64,000 nucleotides of DNA from Labrys miyagiensis (GTDB taxonomy: Bacteria > Pseudomonadota > Alphaproteobacteria > Rhizobiales > Labraceae): NCBI RefSeq assembly GCF_030160835.1, contig NZ_BSPC01000009.1, forward strand, positions 1 through 64,000, in the 5' to 3' direction. Below, one piece after another: positions 1-7,088 of this stretch. The position numbers were made by a program, and so were the translations under genes. A model generated the notes under the pieces. The model saw only the letters and a program-made list of their open reading frames with translations. It was not told the DNA's origin and did no database searches. The stretch's first letter is position 1, and each line of letters begins with the position of its first letter.

Positions 1-205
1 ATGGCGGCCAGCAGTTCGTGCCTTGACATACCCCGCTGGAGTATCCCCGGCAGTTTCAAGCGGGTAGGCCGTCACGAACCACCGAAGCGGTTCTCGGCGA
101 TGTCGGCGGATAGCATACGGTGCCGCCGAATGCGCCTACCGGCGTCGGAGTGCGGAAAATCCCACCCGGCGAGCTGCACACAAGATGTGTGGCATGTCCA
201 ACGCA

Positions 206-586
206 TCAAAGATCGACCACGACGTCGCCCTGAGGCTGGGCGCAGCATACCAGCACACTGCCGGCCGCTGGCGGATCGATCGGATAGGGCCGGTAGGCGA
301 CTGTTCCGGCCACAAGCCCGGTTTCGCAAGTGTGACAGATGCCTGAGCGGCACGACCATCGTGTGGGGATGTCGCACGCTTCGGCAAGCTCCAGGAGGGT
401 CTGAAAGGCCGAACCCCACCGGACGCTCAGGCCGCTCCGGGCGAATGACACCAGCGGTCCCGCACCAGGCGGCCCTGGTGGCTGGTGGGGACGATGCGAT
501 GAGGTGGCGATGCCTGGTGTAATCGATGGTCCCGAGCCGAACAGCTCCGTATGGATGCGGTCCGTCGTGATGCCCCAGCAGTCAGG
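206..586 (-). pseudogene. 3' remnant of a flavin/2Fe-2S oxidoreductase (C-terminal ferredoxin domain)
   Basis: The minus-strand frame is open from 586 to the stop at 206 and encodes about 126 residues ending in a plant-type 2Fe-2S ferredoxin domain. The cluster ligands are visible as CRSGICHTC followed by a later CC near the C-terminus. The upstream part (RIHTELFGSGPSITPG) matches the linker between the FAD/NAD-binding and ferredoxin domains of MOSC/ferredoxin-reductase-like proteins. A stop at 587 cuts off the MOSC and reductase domains, so no complete enzyme is encoded. An internal GTG at 451 is the only start-like codon near the ferredoxin domain. The family call rests on remembered sequence patterns; the truncation is seen directly. 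Confidence 0.6.
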
Positions 587-742
587 TCACTTATAAAGGC
601 GGATGGTCCACAGATGGCTTTGGAGAGGCTCCGAGAGGAGTGGCGCCAGCGTTACGAGGAAGAGGCGCGCCAGCGGCGCAAAGGGCCGAAAGCGACGAAA
701 GCGAAGACCACCCGCAGCAAGTGGAGCAAGATCTCTCTCTAA
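551..742 (+). CDS. Small Arg/Lys-rich ORF, doubtful
   Basis: This 63-codon frame has a charged helical middle (LERLREEWRQRYEEEARQ) and a very basic C-terminus, which looks more like protein than most random frames here. It overlaps the ferredoxin remnant and the remnant at 739-864 by a few bases and has no clear ribosome binding site. It may be the end of a gene whose 5' part was lost. No family is recognised. Confidence 0.25.
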   Translation: MDAVRRDAPAVRSLIKADGPQMALERLREEWRQRYEEEARQRRKGPKATKAKTTRSKWSKISL

Positions 743-864
743 CGGCTGGCCGCCCTGACCTGCTCGGCGCGCAACCGCTCCTCTGCCTGGCGCTGTGCCT
801 TGTCCGTCGGCTCGATCCAGAAGCCTCCGAAACGATCCTGGAAGGTCTGCGCCACCTTGGACCG
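739..864 (-). pseudogene. 3' remnant, duplicate of the 19293-19622 gene
   Basis: About 40 minus-strand codons (AQTFQDRFGGFWIEPTDKAQ onwards, stop at 739) align almost residue for residue with the C-terminal 40 residues of the 109-aa protein at 19293-19622 (AQAFQDRFGGFRIEPTDKAR). The nucleotide match is also high between roughly 760-855 and 19310-19400. An in-frame TGA precedes the conserved part, so the first two thirds of the gene is gone. This shows that a second, related element once stood left of the present integrated element. Confidence 0.7.
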
Positions 865-874
865 TCAAATCAGG

Positions 875-1081
875 CTAATAGTCAAGATTAGATACAACAT
901 ATGGTGAGATTAAAACACAAACCCATACTGCAACGAGAACTATGAGCCAATGAAAGGCACTGTCCCGCCGAAATAATATCGATGCAATTCCACTAGCTGC
1001 GATTAAACATGCCAGGAGTAAAAATATAAGCCTAACTAAATCAACAGTGTCCACTAGTTTGCTCGCACTCTGCGTGCTCAT
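875..1081 (-). CDS. Small two-helix membrane protein, hypothetical
   Basis: A 68-residue ORF with two hydrophobic segments (about residues 16-34 and 44-62) separated by a short basic loop (FRRDSAFH). This is the layout of a small inner-membrane hairpin protein. The region is more AT-rich than its surroundings. No good Shine-Dalgarno sequence is seen before the ATG at 1081. No family is recognised. Confidence 0.4.
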   Translation of the reverse strand: MSTQSASKLVDTVDLVRLIFLLLACLIAASGIASILFRRDSAFHWLIVLVAVWVCVLISPYVVSNLDY

Positions 1082-1637
1082 CTATATAATATTGTAGACG
1101 TTACCATTAAGCGTCAATTCTGCAAATAGCGGTAATAGTAGAAGAATAAGGGGGATACCAACAAAGTCAGGGAGGTACCCTGCAATAATCCTTCGGCGGA
1201 TTCCACACTCGTTCCACCTCCCGCCACGAAAAAGCGCATAACTTCAGCACGCTGATGACGCGATACCGATGGCAAGACGTGCTTACTCCTAATGCACCAC
1301 GCCACTCTCCATCGGCCCCCAGTTCTGCGTCGACCTTGAAGTCTCAATCTGGCGAATACCCCCGAAAGACCCTATCCTACCGGCCGCGGCGCGTCCCTGG
1401 GCAGCACCTTGTCTCGGCGAGGTGCGGGCCTGTCGCTTCCAACTTCAAGCCTTGGGGCGTGTAGATCCTTCTTCGTGCCAGTGCAAAAGCGCAGACGTCG
1501 GGCACTCGCAAGGACAAGGGCTATGCCGTCGTAAGACCACTACTACAAACATTCCCAGAGCGCCCTATGTATCTGGAAGCGCATGCCAGTGGGCGCGCCA
1601 AGCCGTCGATATCGGCAGATCGGCGTAGGAGGTTCTG
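1082..1637. other. Gap without a convincing gene
   Basis: Several short frames are open on both strands, but none combines a ribosome binding site, protein-like composition and a recognisable family. The first 100 bases are AT-rich and could hold the promoter of the 875-1081 gene. Otherwise the stretch looks like decayed DNA. Confidence 0.4.
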
Positions 1638-1796
1638 GTGTGGACAAGTCTCCTCACTCTTTGTCTCATCATTGCGACGCTATTAACGGGGCTCAAGGCC
1701 GCCCGAGATTGGCGACGATCGACAACGGTGCCGATCGCTTCAGATTGGCAATGGTGGTCCGAGCCTGTCGGCGCCACTCAGAGAAACGAAGCCTAG
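1638..1796 (+). CDS. Small single-span membrane protein (52 aa)
   Basis: The sequence TAGGAGGT at 1626-1633, a near-perfect ribosome binding site, stands 4 bases before a GTG that opens a 52-codon frame. The product starts with one hydrophobic helix (TSLLTLCLIIATLLTGL, residues 3-19) followed by a basic stretch (KAARDWRR) and a Trp-rich tail (WQWWSEP). It ends 12 bases before the next ORF at 1809, suggesting a two-gene unit. The family is unknown; it is called from the ribosome binding site, the composition and the pairing. Confidence 0.5.
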   Translation: MWTSLLTLCLIIATLLTGLKAARDWRRSTTVPIASDWQWWSEPVGATQRNEA

Positions 1797-1808
1797 TCGG
1801 CTGAGATA

Positions 1809-2135
1809 ATGAAAGCCGCAAACATTTCAAACCGATTGAACTATTCGGCCGCATTCTGGGCTGCAATCGCAGCGGTTTTGGCCTTCCTGGCGGCATTAAG
1901 TGGCTTGTGGTCTCAATTTCCCGCGATTGTTGGATGAAGGCATTCGCCCCATTCTGCCCCGTCGATTGCCGGCATTATTGTGCCGCATCCCGCGGAGTTG
2001 ATGGCCATGTGGCCGATATCGAGCAAGGTCAACAGCCCGAGCTACAACCAGCCCGATGTGGCAGATCTGATCGACGGGCCAGGGCCGCCGCCACCGTCAG
2101 AGGATGGCTTTACAGACGAACCAGACCTCATTTGA
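1809..2135 (+). pseudogene. Membrane-anchored small protein interrupted by in-frame TGA
   Basis: The ATG at 1809 opens 42 codons with one clear transmembrane helix (AAFWAAIAAVLAFLAALSGL, about residues 14-33) and then meets TGA at 1935-1937. The same frame continues for another 66 codons to TGA at 2133-2135 with protein-like, Pro- and Asp-rich sequence (GIIVPHPAELMAMW, DGPGPPPPSEDG). The simplest reading is one 108-codon gene disabled by a nonsense change, perhaps TGG to TGA. It could instead be a functional 42-residue peptide followed by remnant sequence. No SECIS-like context was recognised, so selenocysteine is not proposed. Confidence 0.45.
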
Positions 2136-2389
2136 ATGCGGTGAAGACGCTGACCTTTCCTTTCAATTTGCTGGGACCGAACTTGTGGGGTCTCCTTGAA
2201 AAAGCGATGGAAGATTTTCAACAGAACCCACGGCTGCCTTAGCTTCAAGGCGATTCCCTTGGGTCCTCAGAAACGTAAAAAAAGCCCCTCCAGCCCGAAG
2301 GCCAAAGGAACTGATCTTGACGTGCTGGGTTCATCTTGCATTCAGATCAACCTGCTAGACATTGAGGCATGGAACTGAGGGAGGTAGCT

Positions 2390-2719
2390 ATGAAACTCAC
2401 CCGAAATCTGCTTATCGCAGCTTGCCTGGCGGCCGGAAGCATGACGATTGCTCCGCAGATTGCCTCGGCAATGCCGATAGCACCATCTGCGCAATCTCAG
2501 GCTGACAACGGGCTTGTCCAGCAAGCTCGTCGTTTATGTCCCTATGGGATGCACCGCTCCCCCTATGGCTGCATCAGAGATCGGTATTATGGCTATGGCT
2601 ATCGCGGTTACGGCTATGGCTATCGCGGTTACGGCTATGGCTATCGCGGTTACGGCTATGGCTATGGCCATCGCGGTTACGGCTATGGCTATCGTCCTCG
2701 CATGTATTATCGCTATTAG
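2390..2719 (+). CDS. Secreted Gly/Tyr-repeat protein
   Basis: GGGAGGTAG just upstream fixes the ATG at 2390 rather than the earlier in-frame ATG at 2369. The 109-residue product has a standard signal peptide (MKLTRNLLIAACLAAG through ASA, about residues 1-27), a short spacer with two Cys (CPYGMHRSPYGC) and a C-terminal half made of GYGYRGY heptads ending RPRMYYRY. Similar GY-rich exported proteins occur widely in Rhizobiales; their function is not established and cell-surface roles have been guessed. It stands alone, with no operon partner. Confidence 0.75.
   Translation: MKLTRNLLIAACLAAGSMTIAPQIASAMPIAPSAQSQADNGLVQQARRLCPYGMHRSPYGCIRDRYYGYGYRGYGYGYRGYGYGYRGYGYGYGHRGYGYGYRPRMYYRY
2591..2695 (+). 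repeat. 21-bp tandem repeats encoding GYGYRGY
   Basis: Three exact 21-bp units (2591-2611, 2612-2632, 2633-2653) are followed by a 27-bp variant with one extra GYG insertion (2654-2680) and a partial unit. The units are in frame with the gene, so copy number can change without a frameshift. Confidence 0.85.
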
Positions 2720-2885
2720 GCCGGTCGGCCCGAAACGGCGATCTTGGCCAACTTACATGGCGAACACAAAATCCGCTCTGTTTGATCGATTCTAGCCGGA
2801 TTCGCCCATCGCACTGTAAAGAGCCGCCCGTTTTACTATCATTAGATGCGGTTCACGCCTGCGTCAAAGGGCGCCAAAACGCAAA

Positions 2886-2917
2886 TGAGCCCGCTGCCCT
2901 TCGGGGCGGCGGGCTCA
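2886..2917 (-). terminator. Strong hairpin with TTCG loop
   Basis: Fourteen base pairs (TGAGCCCGCTGCCC against GGGCGGCGGGCTCA, one G-U) close a TTCG tetraloop. In the minus direction it is followed by a T-rich tract (TTTGCGTTTT), so it would end minus-strand transcripts, such as the one crossing the integrase remnant just upstream. Confidence 0.55.
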
Positions 2918-2948
2918 ATGCTTGCCTGAGATCGATGACAGGCGGCGA

Positions 2949-3216
2949 TCAAGGACCGCCGCTGATCAGCCTCTTTGCGAAGGCCAGCACCTCCCAGAAA
3001 TGCGTGAAGAGCATCCAGAGGCCCCTGCCGAGCATGGATAAGGCCAGGCTGGCGAGCGCGAAGATCCGCTCCTTGCCATGAAATTCGTACCGATAGCGCC
3101 AAAGTTTGCCGCCAGCGGTCGAAATTTCTAGGTGCAAACCACCTCCATCGGACAGCCGATAGGCCTTCTCTCAGCCTTCTTCGCCTTTCGGATCTGTGCG
3201 TCGGTGAGTTTGCCGA
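2949..3216 (-). pseudogene. N-terminal remnant of a P4-type integrase
   Basis: From the ATG at 3216 the minus strand encodes MIGKLTDAQIRKAKKAE, the typical start of the arm-binding (DUF4102) domain of alphaproteobacterial tyrosine integrases. After about 18 codons the match continues in another frame (YRLSDGGGLHLEIS, then WRYRYEFHGKERIFAL), so a single-base indel has broken the gene. Beyond about residue 55 all resemblance ends and the catalytic domain is missing. It faces away from the intact integrase at 3588, with the attachment core at 3425 between them. Confidence 0.7.
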
Positions 3217-3247
3217 TCATTCCCTGCCACCTGGTTCATCACCGTTT

Positions 3248-3311
3248 GATATAAGGTTTCCCGAAGCAGGATATACGGTTTGCCGAGGGCCATATACGGT
3301 TAGATACCCGG
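3248..3311. repeat. Three imperfect ~21-bp direct repeats (iteron-like)
   Basis: Units start at 3248 (GATATAAGGTTTCCCGAAG), 3270 (GATATACGGTTTGCCGAGG) and 3291 (CATATACGGTTAGATACCCG), about two helical turns apart. Their place beside a dead integrase start and the att core suggests arm-type integrase or Xis binding sites of the lost element. This is inference. Confidence 0.45.
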
Positions 3312-3424
3312 TTTTGCGTGCGCTTACATGGGAAGACCTGGGATAGGTTGGGAAACGATAAAGCCCGATACGCCAAGCTTTTACAGGGCATTTGGGCAGG
3401 CTTGGGAATGTCTGGGAATGAAAT

Positions 3425-3439
3425 ATGGCGGAAGGGGCG
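3425..3439. other. Left attachment site (15-bp tRNA-Ser 3' end copy)
   Basis: ATGGCGGAAGGGGCG is identical to 32891-32905, which spans the last 11 template-encoded bases plus CCA of the tRNA-Ser(GGA) gene and one flanking base. It lies 149 bp before the intact integrase start. Flanking bases differ on both sides, so the identity is limited to the core, as expected for a site-specific recombination scar. Confidence 0.75.
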
Positions 3440-3587
3440 TCCGCTGAACTACCCTTCACCAGCCTTCGTTAGACTGTCGAGAGAGTCCTGATTATCTTCA
3501 CTTATTTAGGCTCCCGTGTCATTATCCTTCATAGCGCTTCGCAGGAAATCGCGTTTCTTGTTGGGGTAGAAATTAGGGTAAGCCGAA

Positions 3588-4796
3588 ATGGCACGGGAAA
3601 TAAATCGACTGAATGCCCGCTCGGTTCTTTCGCTCGCAAAGCCGGGGCGCCATGCCGATGGCGGCAACCTGTTCCTTGTCGTCGATAGCAGCGGCGCCAA
3701 GCGCTGGGTGTTTCTGTTCCGATGGGAAGGCAAACTGAAGGAGATGGGCCTTGGCGGTCTGACTTCAGTATCGCTTGCTCGAGCACGGGAACTGGCTACG
3801 GATGCTCGTGCGCAGGTTGCCGACGGGGTGAATCCGATTGTCGCGAGAAAGGCTGAAAAGCCGGTCCCTACGTTTGGCGAGGTGGCCGATGACCTGATCA
3901 AATCGATGTCCTCAGAATGGCGCAACGAGAAGCATCGGGAGCAGTGGTCCATGACCTTGCGCGAATATGCCAAGCCTTTGCGCGGCATGAAGGTCAATGC
4001 CATCACCACTGAGGACGTTTTGCGTACGCTGAAGCCCATCTGGGTGGACAAGCCCGAAACGGCGTCCCGAGTCCGGGGCCGAATTGAGCGCGTCCTCGAC
4101 GCGGCCAAGGCCCTTGGGCATCGCAACGGCGAGAACCCCGCGGCCTGGCGCGGCAATCTCAAGAACTTGCTGCCAGCTGCCAGGAAGCTCTCGCGCGGTC
4201 ATCATGCGGCCCTGCCGTATGCCAAATTGCCGGCCTTTGTGCAGGATCTGCAGAAACGGGAAGGCGTTGCAGCTTTGGCACTGGAATGGACCATTCTCTG
4301 CGCCGCGCGCACAGGCGAAATAACTGGCGCGACGTGGGCAGAGATAGATACGGCCGCAAAGGTCTGGTCGATTCCCGGCAGCCGCATGAAGGCTGGACGC
4401 GCGCACCGTGTCCCCTTGAGCGGCCGTGCAATCGAAATTCTGGAGCAGGCGGCGAAGGTGCGAACGGACGAGGAGCCAGAGGCTTTCGTTTTCCCTGGCC
4501 TGCGTCCTGGCCGGCCGCTCTCTAATCAAGCCATGGAAATGCTTCTGCGGCGCATGAAAGTCGACGTGACGACTCATGGCTTCCGGAGCACGTTTAAGGA
4601 TTGGTGCTCAGAAGCCACTTCGACGCCCAACGAAATAAGCGAAATGGCGTTGGCGCATGCTGTCCGCGATAAGGTTGAAGCGGCTTATCGCCGTGGCGAT
4701 TTGTTCGACCGGCGTCGCCAGCTGATGGAGAGCTGGGCAGCCTTTTGTATCACGCCACCTGAGGAAAACGTGGTCTCGATCGGCAAGAGGGTGTGA
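3588..4796 (+). CDS. Tyrosine integrase, P4/DUF4102 type
   Basis: The 402-residue protein would catalyse integration and excision at the tRNA-Ser 3' end. Residues about 1-90 form the DUF4102-type arm-binding domain (ADGGNLFLVVD, then WVFLFRWEGK, then SLARARELA). A SAM-like core-binding domain follows. The catalytic domain shows the first Arg in CAARTGEITG (about residue 241), HGFR (about H330/R333), a second His in ALAHAVRDK and the nucleophile in EAAYRRGD (about Y366). Length and motifs are complete, so it is probably active. The ATG at 3588 has a weak AGGG upstream. The next gene overlaps its stop codon. Confidence 0.93.
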   Translation: MAREINRLNARSVLSLAKPGRHADGGNLFLVVDSSGAKRWVFLFRWEGKLKEMGLGGLTSVSLARARELATDARAQVADGVNPIVARKAEKPVPTFGEVADDLIKSMSSEWRNEKHREQWSMTLREYAKPLRGMKVNAITTEDVLRTLKPIWVDKPETASRVRGRIERVLDAAKALGHRNGENPAAWRGNLKNLLPAARKLSRGHHAALPYAKLPAFVQDLQKREGVAALALEWTILCAARTGEITGATWAEIDTAAKVWSIPGSRMKAGRAHRVPLSGRAIEILEQAAKVRTDEEPEAFVFPGLRPGRPLSNQAMEMLLRRMKVDVTTHGFRSTFKDWCSEATSTPNEISEMALAHAVRDKVEAAYRRGDLFDRRRQLMESWAAFCITPPEENVVSIGKRV

Positions 4797-5473
4797 TGGA
4801 TGATCCCGCCAACGTTGACCTAAACGCTGCCGTCGAACGCATCGTTGCGGGGGCCGAAATGCCCGATAATTGCGACAGAACCGCAATACGCAATTTTATC
4901 AACCCGTTCGGGTGGCGGGCTGCGTTAGTTCGATCAAAGCTAGCTATCACGAAGAAAGGTCTCTGGAGCAACAGGAAAAAAAGATTGGCGAAGATCCACA
5001 AGACTGTCGTCGGCTTGAGGCAACTTCTTAATGAGGAGCGAGACTGGACACTTCGCGAAATGGAAACCTATTGGCCGCGCGACCCTCATAACGCACTCTT
5101 TGATATGGAAGTTCTAGCTGAAATCGAGACGGCCGCAGCCGCCTCGCTATCCCGCCGGAACTGGAACCACGAGTGGAAGGAGGGGATAAACGGCCAGATT
5201 AAAGTTGATGCCGGCAACTGGACGCCATTTCAACGGCTGGTAAATGAAGAAATTTTGTCGCTGTACCGAAAATGCTTGAGGAAGGCGCCGGCCGACACGG
5301 TGGAGCTGTCTGAGCAATTCTATCGGTTTGGGCAAATCGTCTGCGTAGAGATGGGAATAGGAACATACAAGCTGGACACGTTCCGCACCGCAATAGGCAC
5401 CCACAAGATTAAGCCACTGCCGAAAATTCGCGCCGCAGGCGAAGGACGTGCGAGAAGAAAAACGAGCCGGTAG
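4796..5473 (+). CDS. Hypothetical protein coupled to the integrase
   Basis: The ATG at 4796 shares a base with the integrase stop (TGATG); a GTG at 4793 would add one residue. The 225-residue product is rich in charged residues and Trp, has no signal peptide or membrane segment and ends in a basic tail (AAGEGRARRKTSR), so it is probably cytoplasmic and possibly nucleic-acid-binding. The tight overlap implies co-expression with the integrase. No family is recognised. Confidence 0.7.
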   Translation: MDDPANVDLNAAVERIVAGAEMPDNCDRTAIRNFINPFGWRAALVRSKLAITKKGLWSNRKKRLAKIHKTVVGLRQLLNEERDWTLREMETYWPRDPHNALFDMEVLAEIETAAAASLSRRNWNHEWKEGINGQIKVDAGNWTPFQRLVNEEILSLYRKCLRKAPADTVELSEQFYRFGQIVCVEMGIGTYKLDTFRTAIGTHKIKPLPKIRAAGEGRARRKTSR

Positions 5474-5562
5474 AACCGTTTAGCGCTCGGATAAATTTTT
5501 TAGAAAAAGAATTTTCATCCAAATCTGCCCAACTCGCCGGGCATCACGCAACGATGTCCTCA

Positions 5563-5578
5563 CTAGGGACCACCCTAG
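5563..5578. promoter_or_regulatory. Operator-like palindrome before the HTH gene
   Basis: CTAGGG-ACCA-CCCTAG is a perfect 6+4+6 inverted repeat 15 bases before the start codon of the small HTH protein. It is the natural candidate for autoregulation by that protein or for an excisionase site. An AT-rich stretch at 5490-5520 just upstream could hold the promoter. Confidence 0.45.
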
Positions 5579-5593
5579 GTCAAGAGGACGAAC

Positions 5594-5797
5594 ATGAACA
5601 TCAACCCTGAGCAGATTGCTTACAGCGTGCCTGGCGCCGCGAAAGCAATTGGATCTGGCGAAACCCGCGTTTGGGAAGCCATCCGCCGCCGAGAGCTCCA
5701 TGCCGTTCGCATGGGCAGACGCACCCTAATTCCGGTTGCCGCGCTGCGCGATTACATAGCCAAGCTGCCCCCGGCCCGCCCTCCCGAGAAGTCCTGA
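5594..5797 (+). CDS. Small HTH DNA-binding protein, excisionase-like
   Basis: This 67-residue protein has the helix-turn-helix_17 layout of excisionase-family proteins. An initial helix carries the SVPGAAKAIG segment, followed by TRVWEAIRRREL, the wing residues VRMGRRTLIP and a final helix ALRDYIAKL. Such proteins act as Xis-type directionality factors or local repressors. AGAGGA precedes the ATG at good spacing. It heads the replication block and follows a perfect palindrome. Confidence 0.8.
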   Translation: MNINPEQIAYSVPGAAKAIGSGETRVWEAIRRRELHAVRMGRRTLIPVAALRDYIAKLPPARPPEKS

Positions 5798-5840
5798 GAC
5801 GGAAACAGCCCGCTGCTGATCAGAGCAACGGGCCGTCTCA
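5795..5840 (+). terminator. Hairpin overlapping the HTH gene stop
   Basis: TGAGACGG (5795-5802) pairs with CCGTCTCA (5833-5840), and an inner GCCCG/CGGGC strengthens the stem. It begins at the HTH stop codon and lies before the next start at 5878. There is no long T-run, so it may be an attenuating or mRNA-protecting hairpin rather than a strict terminator. Confidence 0.45.
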
Positions 5841-5877
5841 ATTCGTCTGCAATCCATCCCTCGCAAGGACAATCGCA

Positions 5878-6078
5878 ATGACTAGTCTTATGCAGTCAAA
5901 GACCGGCAAAATCAACAAATTTAAGCGCAGCAAGCGCGCAATTGAGGCTTGGCAGCCTTCTCCTTCCCTGTCGCCAGCAGCCCGTCGCATCGCTCGCCGC
6001 TTTCGGCTGGCGCCCGCGACAGCCGAGCTCATTTGCCGGCTTTCCGGCCTCGGTCAAGAGGTCGGCGCCAATGGGTAA
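5878..6078 (+). CDS. Small basic protein, hypothetical
   Basis: AAGGAC precedes the ATG at 5878. The 66-residue product has a basic N-terminus (TGKINKFKRSKRA) and a helical C-terminal half (ARRIARRFRLAPATAELICRL), suggesting nucleic-acid contact. Its stop overlaps the next start by 8 bases. Small proteins of this kind commonly sit just upstream of DUF3987 primase genes in alphaproteobacterial elements. No named family. Confidence 0.6.
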   Translation: MTSLMQSKTGKINKFKRSKRAIEAWQPSPSLSPAARRIARRFRLAPATAELICRLSGLGQEVGANG

Positions 6079-6562
6079 GCCTCTCCCTCAGACCTACAAT
6101 GCGCTTGAGCCCGGCCGCCATCATCATATCTATGACAAGGCGGTACTCGCCGGCACGATCATCCAGCGCGATGAGCATTTCGGTGCGTACTCGGTTCACG
6201 GATATTTGGTCGGACGCTTCTGTGATGGCCATGACGCCATCCGCTCGCTTATTACAGCCGACAACATAGCCGCCCGCCATACCGACATCCCGGCCGGCAT
6301 TCAGGTTGCGTTCTCCGCGGGCGCAAATATCGCAGAGCGGCTCAGTGAAGTTGAAGGCGTGTTGCGCCGTTACACAAGCGATCCTGCGATCATTGGCGAC
6401 ATCACCAGCCAGTTAATGATCCCCCTGGCGGTGAGCGAAGCGGCGATGATTCGTACCGCACTTCGGATATCAGGTGCGACCCAAGCTGAAGCTGAGCTGG
6501 GATACACCAAATATATCGAGGGCTTCGCCATTGCCTCCACACCGTCGGGAGGCAACGCATGA
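6071..6562 (+). CDS. Hypothetical protein of the replication block
   Basis: The frame is open from 5942, but AAGAGGT at 6056-6062 points to the ATG at 6071, giving 163 residues. It has no membrane segment. The N-terminal part is rich in His and Tyr (LEPGRHHHIYDKAV) and the middle is Ala-rich and helical. It overlaps the gene before it by 8 bases and the one after by 4 (ATGA), so it is part of a tightly coupled operon. Function unknown. Confidence 0.65.
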   Translation: MGKPLPQTYNALEPGRHHHIYDKAVLAGTIIQRDEHFGAYSVHGYLVGRFCDGHDAIRSLITADNIAARHTDIPAGIQVAFSAGANIAERLSEVEGVLRRYTSDPAIIGDITSQLMIPLAVSEAAMIRTALRISGATQAEAELGYTKYIEGFAIASTPSGGNA

Positions 6563-6978
6563 GCAAGCATCCTCAACCCGGTCACTGCCAGATCATTCCT
6601 TTCCGGCCGCAAGGCGAAATCCAGATCTTCGAGGAAGAGCCCGGCGACGTCTGGTCTGTCTGCCACGTCCATAAAGGCAATCGGTGTTCGGTCTTTCCGT
6701 TTGGCTTTGACCATCCACAGAAGGCCGTCGCGCCGGCTCGACAATACGCGAAGGATACCGGAATTCCATTCGCCGAAAATGGCGACGTAAGCCTCCACCT
6801 AGAAGCGGATGGTTGGTGCGTCGACCATTTGTCTCGAAGCGGCGATTCCGCTGCCCTCCTGGAGCGCGGTATCCGCACCCAGGCTGAGGCAGCCCTCCTC
6901 GCCGAAAAATGGGCCTCCAAATTCGGGGCTCTGTTTTTCCGACCCTACATTTATGTTCCGAAGGGCGGCGCAGCATGA
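6559..6978 (+). CDS. Hypothetical protein of the replication block
   Basis: This 139-residue soluble protein starts in an ATGA overlap with the previous gene and ends in another with the next. Its composition is ordinary, with His and Trp residues scattered (WSVCHVHKGN, LEADGWCVDHL). No motif is recognised. Coupling to neighbours suggests a role in replication or control of the element. Confidence 0.65.
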   Translation: MSKHPQPGHCQIIPFRPQGEIQIFEEEPGDVWSVCHVHKGNRCSVFPFGFDHPQKAVAPARQYAKDTGIPFAENGDVSLHLEADGWCVDHLSRSGDSAALLERGIRTQAEAALLAEKWASKFGALFFRPYIYVPKGGAA

Positions 6979-7088
6979 CCGCGACCAGTACTCGTATTCC
7001 TGTGCGGCCAAAGATGCCGCCAATCGGCAATCTGTTTCAGTTCGTCTTTGTCCTGTCTTCTGACGATGAACCGTCGGGAGAGCCCTGA
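6975..7088 (+). CDS. 37-residue coupled mini-gene
   Basis: The ATG at 6975 overlaps the previous stop (ATGA) and its own TGA at 7086-7088 overlaps the next ATG (TGATG). It encodes 37 residues with a Pro-rich start and a hydrophobic middle (GNLFQFVFVLSS). The double overlap fits the chain of coupled genes on both sides, supporting it as a real short gene or a coupling leader. No homologue is recognised. Confidence 0.5.
   Translation: MTATSTRIPVRPKMPPIGNLFQFVFVLSSDDEPSGEP

Larger units (their letters stand above)
3217..3587. other. Attachment-site region between two divergent integrase genes
   Basis: The 370 bases between the dead integrase (minus) and the live one (plus) hold no gene. They contain three imperfect 21-bp direct repeats (3248-3311), several CTGGGA/TTGGGAA motifs (about 3330-3422), the 15-bp tRNA-derived core (3425-3439) and a 14-bp motif at 3455-3468 that recurs near the other end of the element. 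This is the expected make-up of an integrase-binding region. Confidence 0.6.

Noticed and set aside
1-522. 173-codon plus-strand frame
   Set aside because: Arg/Pro/Ser-rich shadow of the ferredoxin remnant on the minus strand; no start context or family.
1935-1937. In-frame TGA as selenocysteine
   Set aside because: No selenoprotein family match, no Cys-homologue context and no SECIS-like hairpin recognised; nonsense mutation or a true stop is simpler.
2591-2695. CRISPR-like short repeats
   Set aside because: Units are directly adjacent without spacers and are in frame in a coding sequence.
2536-3081. 181-codon plus frame starting inside the Gly/Tyr gene
   Set aside because: Low-complexity Leu/Trp/Arg sequence from reading the repeats in another frame; the signal-peptide frame is real.
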